Source: Syntrophomonadaceae bacterium (GTDB lineage Bacteria > Bacillota > Syntrophomonadia > Syntrophomonadales > Syntrophomonadaceae). From it: a DNA stretch of 48,022 bases. The DNA is taken from assembly GCA_012511795.1 (NCBI GenBank), contig JAAZFJ010000027.1:1-48022 (forward strand), read 5' to 3'. Below are positions 44,235 to 48,022 of this stretch, in pieces. The position numbers and the translations under genes were made by a program. Within the stretch, counting starts at the first letter, position 1; every line of letters starts with the position of its first letter. Under the pieces are notes generated by a model, which saw only the letters and a list, made by a program, of their open reading frames with translations, made no database searches and was not told where the DNA came from.

Positions 44235-44888
44235 TCAGCCATTTAGGGTTGCTCTTATATACAAGGTATCCTTCCACCAGGGCAGGCTGTCAATAAAACT
44301 GCCGTTCCACTGGATCACATGAATGGGGATAGTTAAGTAACAGGGATCAGGAAAAATATTTACATTGCCGGACAGCACTATACTGCCGTATACTACCTCC
44401 TCCGGTTCTATTTCCCATTTATCCATGGTGAAACTTTTCAGGTTTACAGCTTCTGAGCCGCCAGTTACTTGTCTTATTTCCAGCTCCTCATCGATTTTCA
44501 CCGGAATCGTGCCGCTGTTTTTAATACTGAATGAAATACCGATTTCATCCATTCGGTCCATCTGCATGACCGCAAAGCCAATCGCTTTATCCCTCTCATA
44601 GAGCATGGGTTCCCCTGTGTTGCATAAGTCATAGGATATACAATCATTTGGTACCCCCCAGGCCAATTGATCAAAATCTTCCCGGTAAAATTTCTCATCA
44701 AGGTAACCTTGCGTGTCCAGATATACTACTTCAACCTTTCCTGTGTGAACAACTTCATCAATATGCAGACTTTTCCCCCACATCGCCATTGCCGTTCCCA
44801 TAAGACCCAGTCCTGTTACAGAAGCAATACATAATATAAACAAAACCCATCCATATTTATGATTTTTACGGCGCTTTACTTTACTGAT
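44235..44888 (-). CDS. Second TasA/camelysin-like protein, apparent ATC start
   Basis: 217 residues if read from ATC 44888: a basic n-region (MSKVKRRKNHKYGW) leads into a hydrophobic core (VLFILCIASVTGLGLMGTAM) and AMWGKSLHIDEVVHTG, the same SipW-type signal as the next gene. The first standard start, TTG 44843, lies inside the hydrophobic core and would remove every positive charge. AAAGGAGG (44900-44907) is 11 nt from the ATC. The shared IKNSGTIPVKID and IHVIQWN motifs show it is a paralogue of the downstream gene. It could be a minor fibre subunit or anchor, as TapA is for TasA. Confidence 0.8.
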   Translation of the reverse strand: MSKVKRRKNHKYGWVLFILCIASVTGLGLMGTAMAMWGKSLHIDEVVHTGKVEVVYLDTQGYLDEKFYREDFDQLAWGVPNDCISYDLCNTGEPMLYERDKAIGFAVMQMDRMDEIGISFSIKNSGTIPVKIDEELEIRQVTGGSEAVNLKSFTMDKWEIEPEEVVYGSIVLSGNVNIFPDPCYLTIPIHVIQWNGSFIDSLPWWKDTLYIRATLNG

Positions 44889-45052
44889 CTGTCTTCAAAC
44901 CTCCTTTCCTTTAATAAGTGGGGCTTAGTGGGAATCTCTGTGAGTTTTTCTTCCAGTAAAATTACTGCGTTGATGCTGTAATTTGAGTTTACTAATACCC
45001 CAACTTAAGTCCTACACTCCAAGGTCTAAAATACCCGGGACGAGAGGAGAAT

Positions 45053-45721
45053 TTACTCGGTATACTTTGGTACCATATGAGGCAGACTTCCCCGATCAGG
45101 TTCAGTCATTCCCATACCCCGCGAAAATGCATAAAGAGCTGCCTGGGTGCGATCTGAAAGGTTCAGCTTATATAAGATCTGGCTCACATGTTTTTTCACG
45201 GTGTATTCGGTAACATATAGTTTATCGGCGATATCCCGGTTGGATCTGCCGCCGGCTACTTCGGACAGCACCTCCAGTTCCCGGGCAGTCAGTTCTTCTA
45301 TGGGATCCCTGTTGTTTTTCATCAGGGTCTGCATAATGGACGGATCGATATAAGTTCTGCCTTTGGCTACCAGTTTTATGGCATTGATGATCTCTTCAGG
45401 CAGGGCTTCTTTTAAAATGTATCCTTCCACTTTTTCATTCATGGCTCTTTTGATATCTGCATAATTGCCCGAGGAACTCAAAATAATAAAACGGCATCGG
45501 GGAACAGCGTTCCTCCCTTCCTTGACTATATCAAGGCCGTATTCTCCGGGAAAGTGGAGATCCACCAAAGCCATATCAGGCTTAAGCTCAGTCAATAACC
45601 TCAGTCCTTCCCGGCAGCAGGAGGCAGAAGCCACGATTTCAAATCCATCATGACACTGAATGATTGAACTGATCCCTTGCATGACCAGGGGATGATCATC
45701 AATGAGCAGTATTTCCAACAT
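45053..45721 (-). CDS. NarL/LuxR-type response regulator
   Basis: 222 residues. The receiver domain has acidic pair D8-D9, phosphoacceptor D54 (LVDLHFPGEYG) and conserved Lys in the VEGYILKEALPEE region. The LuxR-type HTH (about 140-205) reads LTARELEVLSEVAGGRSNRDIADKLYVTEYTVKKHVSQIL. It overlaps the histidine-kinase gene by 23 bp, so they form a cognate pair. The closest possible target is the secreted-protein cluster that begins 165 bp downstream on the same strand. Confidence 0.95.
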   Translation of the reverse strand: MLEILLIDDHPLVMQGISSIIQCHDGFEIVASASCCREGLRLLTELKPDMALVDLHFPGEYGLDIVKEGRNAVPRCRFIILSSSGNYADIKRAMNEKVEGYILKEALPEEIINAIKLVAKGRTYIDPSIMQTLMKNNRDPIEELTARELEVLSEVAGGRSNRDIADKLYVTEYTVKKHVSQILYKLNLSDRTQAALYAFSRGMGMTEPDRGSLPHMVPKYTE

Positions 45722-47558
45722 ATCTGACCTCCTTTTCCATGTCAGGGAGCAGGTGGGGAATCATACACCTGATGGTGGTTCCCTTCCCTTTAACACTGTC
45801 TATTTCCAGTTTTCCGCCATACCTTTCAGCGGTTTGGATCATATTGCCCAGTCCCAGTCCGTTCTTTTTCAATTCCTTTATTTTCTTCCAATGGAGACCA
45901 CATCCATCATCCTGTATTTCGATAAGGATCTGTTTCATATCCATCTTCAGGGAAACGGTCAGGGATTCGCATTTGCCGTGCCGGATTGCATTGCTGCAAG
46001 CTTCTCTGATCAGACGGTACAATGCCTTACGCAAAGAGGGACTAAGGACGCTTTCGTTTCCTTCAGCCTGCAGATCCACCCTGATCCCATGCATTCTGCC
46101 TAAATCGTCCAGATAGGAATTGATCATTTCTACAAAAATGTTTTCTCCCCGTTTATGAGGACTTAAGCCGTAAATTGATGCTTTCAGTTCCCGAGCGGCT
46201 TTGCTGGCCAAATTCTCCAGCAGTTTCAACTGCTGCTGTACTTTGGGATCTTTTACACTGGTATTCTGCTGACCTATAAGATGCAGGGAACATGCCATAC
46301 TGAAAAGATACTGGGCCACCCCATCATGTATGTCATTGGCGATCCGATTTTGTTCTTCACTAACCAGCAGACGCCCGAACAGCTTGTCTGCTTGCAGTCT
46401 TTCCAATGTAATCGCACCTAAGCCGGCCAGGAAGGAAAGGGATTTCATATTGTTTTCGAAACTGTTATCCGGATCGCGGGGTGCCAGGCAGGATAAAATA
46501 CCAAAGCTTTCACCATGGTAATAAAGAGGCTGGCAAATCAGGCTGCAATTATGATCCCAACTGCATGGCAAAACGGCATTCTGTTCATGGGTCAGTTGAT
46601 TACAGAGCTGATCCAGCTGCTGTTCCCAGGGACGGTAATAAAGCTCGCTGAATTCCCCGGCAATCTTCAGGTGTCTGCTGTTTAAACCTGAATCTAGCCA
46701 GACCGAGCCTGCTTCTTTTATAAAACAGGCTGCCGGTCTCCGGCACAGCCGGGCAGCATATTCTGCCAGTATATCAGCGATCTGCAGATGATCTTCTCCA
46801 TAAGAACAGGCTTCCAAAGCCTGGTACAGTGATGTAGTATGAGCCAGGGCATTTTTACTTTCTACATGAGCTGCTTCCAGTTTTGAATGAGCCCTGGCCA
46901 GTTCCTTGAACAAAACCGCAAACATCTGGCATAAGGCAGTGGTGATACAAAAAATCATGATCAAACTCATATGATTCACCAAGACTGACATTTCAAAAAG
47001 AGCAAATCCCATTAGTGTCGAGTGTAAGAGCAGGGTCGCTGTGAGAAACAAACCCATGGTCAGCCAGGAATTGTTGGTTCGAAGATAAAAAGCTGATACC
47101 ATGATGGGACTTAATGCATACCAGACAAAGGGACTGCTGAGGCCGCCGGTAGGCAGGGTGACCAGGACAGTGCCGGTGATCTCTATACCCAGCAGGAAAA
47201 GCAGCAGTGATTTTTTACTTTTGCAGGACCGGATGGTTTTATACGGATCATATATGTGGAATAAAAGGTCCACGATCTCTTTGTTGTTGTAAAGGCTCTG
47301 AGCCAGGATCACAGCAGCCAGCATGGCCAATACAACAGAAATTTTAATATGCAAAGCTGATTGGGGCGGCCCGGCCAAATAAAAAAGTGAAGTCAGGAAC
47401 ACCAGTAAAAACCGGGCAGTCAATAAAGCTTTGCGAATATAAACAGTGGGATTGATGTGATTCAGGTCATTAGTTTTGCCTGTTAAAGCATGTTTGTTGA
47501 GAAAATTAAAAAGGTTCGGGAATATGTCTTTGATTCTTTTTTCGAAATGGCTTGCCAC
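45699..47558 (-). CDS. NarL-family sensor histidine kinase
   Basis: 619 residues. About six membrane segments (45-210) are followed by a coiled coil (about 215-240), a GAF-like region (about 240-390), the HisKA_3 dimerisation domain with H411 in NDIHDGVAQYLFSM, and an HATPase with SNAIRHG, DDGCGL and GLGLGNM. The start is GTG 47558 with GAGGAGG 6 nt upstream. The signal is unknown; the integral membrane sensor suggests a membrane or cell-envelope cue, with the GAF domain adding an intracellular input. Confidence 0.94.
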   Translation of the reverse strand: MASHFEKRIKDIFPNLFNFLNKHALTGKTNDLNHINPTVYIRKALLTARFLLVFLTSLFYLAGPPQSALHIKISVVLAMLAAVILAQSLYNNKEIVDLLFHIYDPYKTIRSCKSKKSLLLFLLGIEITGTVLVTLPTGGLSSPFVWYALSPIMVSAFYLRTNNSWLTMGLFLTATLLLHSTLMGFALFEMSVLVNHMSLIMIFCITTALCQMFAVLFKELARAHSKLEAAHVESKNALAHTTSLYQALEACSYGEDHLQIADILAEYAARLCRRPAACFIKEAGSVWLDSGLNSRHLKIAGEFSELYYRPWEQQLDQLCNQLTHEQNAVLPCSWDHNCSLICQPLYYHGESFGILSCLAPRDPDNSFENNMKSLSFLAGLGAITLERLQADKLFGRLLVSEEQNRIANDIHDGVAQYLFSMACSLHLIGQQNTSVKDPKVQQQLKLLENLASKAARELKASIYGLSPHKRGENIFVEMINSYLDDLGRMHGIRVDLQAEGNESVLSPSLRKALYRLIREACSNAIRHGKCESLTVSLKMDMKQILIEIQDDGCGLHWKKIKELKKNGLGLGNMIQTAERYGGKLEIDSVKGKGTTIRCMIPHLLPDMEKEVRYVGNTAH

Positions 47559-47867
47559 ACCAAACCTCCTCGAACAATTAAATCCATTTGTAAAATATTA
47601 CCATATTAGTTTTTGGTTTACTATAACTTTTAATAAATATTTATCTTATATGAAAGTATCAGAGCATTTTTTACTAACTATATTGAAGGAAAAAGAACGG
47701 CGATGCGAAAACGATTCGCTTCATATAATAAATGATTCAATATTGATTCATTATTAGTTTATTGAACATTAGAAATTAATGTTTAAAGAATATTAATCAA
47801 AAAACTATTGAAAGTTTATATATTTAAAAGGCCTCTATACTAGCGTTTGTAGTTCTCAAAAAATAGA

Positions 47868-47887
47868 TTAACCATAAAAATGGTTAA
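47868..47887. repeat. Palindrome upstream of the sigma-54 promoter
   Basis: TTAACCAT, AAAA, ATGGTTAA: 8-bp perfect arms ending 13 bp before the -24 element. It could be an operator for a repressor or an enhancer-type site, though it lies closer than typical sigma-54 activator sites. Confidence 0.6.
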
Positions 47888-47900
47888 TTTCAACCAAAAG

Positions 47901-47916
47901 TGGCATGTTTTTTGCA
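47901..47916 (+). promoter_or_regulatory. Sigma-54 (RpoN) promoter
   Basis: TGGCATG (47901-47907), four T, TTGCA (47912-47916). The invariant GG (47902-47903) and GC (47914-47915) are separated by exactly 10 bp, as in the -24/-12 consensus TGGCACG-N4-TTGCW. The predicted start is near 47927, giving a leader of about 53 nt. Confidence 0.88.
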
Positions 47917-47979
47917 TTAATATAAAAGCAAATTCATGTTACAGTATATAAGGGTAAAATTTTAGAAGGAGTGAGATAA

Positions 47980-48022
47980 ATGGCTTTAAAGAAACCACAA
48001 GAGTATTTGGACGATCTAAGAA
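47980..48022 (+). CDS. 5' end of a sigma-54-controlled gene (possibly 4-hydroxybutyryl-CoA dehydratase/4-HPA hydroxylase family)
   Basis: Only 14 codons are visible: MALKKPQEYLDDLR, with AGAAGGAGTGAG upstream of the ATG. The N-terminus resembles the start of the 4-hydroxybutyryl-CoA dehydratase/4-hydroxyphenylacetate 3-hydroxylase family (typically M-x3-T-x2-(E/Q)-Y-x2-(S/D)-L-R), but this is too short to be sure. Confidence 0.45.
   Translation, partial: MALKKPQEYLDDLR

Larger units (their letters stand above)
47559..47979. other. Divergent intergenic region with repeats and a sigma-54 promoter
   Basis: This A+T-rich 421-bp gap has no gene. It holds two 7-bp direct repeats TGATTCA (47733-47739 and 47744-47750, 11-bp period), an 8-bp-arm palindrome TTAACCAT-AAAA-ATGGTTAA (47868-47887), a shorter inverted repeat TGGTT/AACCA (47881-47896) and a sigma-54 promoter (47901-47916). 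No sigma-A promoter for the histidine-kinase gene stands out on the minus strand. Confidence 0.7.

Noticed and set aside
47808-47841. Sigma-A promoter TTGAAA ... TATACT before the last gene
   Set aside because: The spacer is 22 bp, too long; the sigma-54 elements downstream explain the region better.
1-48022. CRISPR arrays, tRNA or rRNA genes, insertion sequences, prophage
   Set aside because: No regularly spaced direct repeats, no cloverleaf with a T-arm consensus, no rRNA sequence and no transposase or integrase frame were seen on either strand.

Overview
This window is chromosomal DNA of moderate-to-low G+C content from an anaerobic, endospore-forming Firmicute of the class Clostridia. 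The gene order is the classic Firmicutes backbone: ftsK/spoIIIE, a rodZ-like gene, rimO, cinA, recA, rny, ymdB, spoVS, then yloB-type Ca ATPase, yicC, remA, gmk, rpoZ, coaBC, metK, priA, def, fmt, rsmB, rlmN, prpC, prkC, rsgA, rpe, then the riboflavin genes. SpoVS, RemA and a SigH-type promoter point to a sporulating lineage. A Syntrophomonadaceae-like organism would fit, but that is inference from gene content and order, not a database match.

Region 1 (1-9.2 kb): the 3' end of uppP, ftsK, a RodZ-like protein, rimO, a convergent hotdog thioesterase, a small membrane-anchored protein, a short FtsH-like AAA metalloprotease and cinA. The pgsA gene usually found between rimO and cinA is absent; the thioesterase/protease block occupies its place. 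Region 2 (9.2-18.1 kb): recA under a LexA box, a 347-bp structured gap with its own promoter and terminator, rny, a hypothetical gene, ymdB, spoVS, an M19 dipeptidase, a PHP phosphoesterase, a LysM-NlpC/P60 hydrolase, a hypothetical gene and a degenerate uracil-DNA-glycosylase-like Fe-S protein. Region 3 (18.1-36.9 kb): Ca-type P-ATPase, then the long yicC-to-rpe housekeeping run for nucleotide, CoA, SAM, translation-initiation, rRNA-modification and Ser/Thr phosphosignalling functions. Region 4 (36.9-40.7 kb): a complete ribD-ribE-ribBA-ribH operon behind an FMN riboswitch.

Region 5 (40.7-47.6 kb) is the accessory part and lies on the minus strand. A NarL-type two-component system is followed by two paralogous TasA/camelysin-like secreted proteins with SipW-type signal peptides, an ER-type signal peptidase fused to a large multi-pass membrane domain, a 58-residue protein and a DUF5305 membrane protein. 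It looks like a self-contained system for exporting surface fibres or matrix. Region 6 (47.6-48.0 kb) holds a sigma-54 promoter for a gene that is cut off after 14 codons.

The most unusual observations concern translation starts and small regulatory sites. ribE has no in-frame ATG, GTG, TTG or CTG before its conserved N-terminus and appears to start at AUU. One TasA-like gene carries ATC exactly where its start codon should be. Many other genes start at TTG or GTG, with an upstream in-frame ATG or GTG that overlaps the Shine-Dalgarno sequence and is a decoy.
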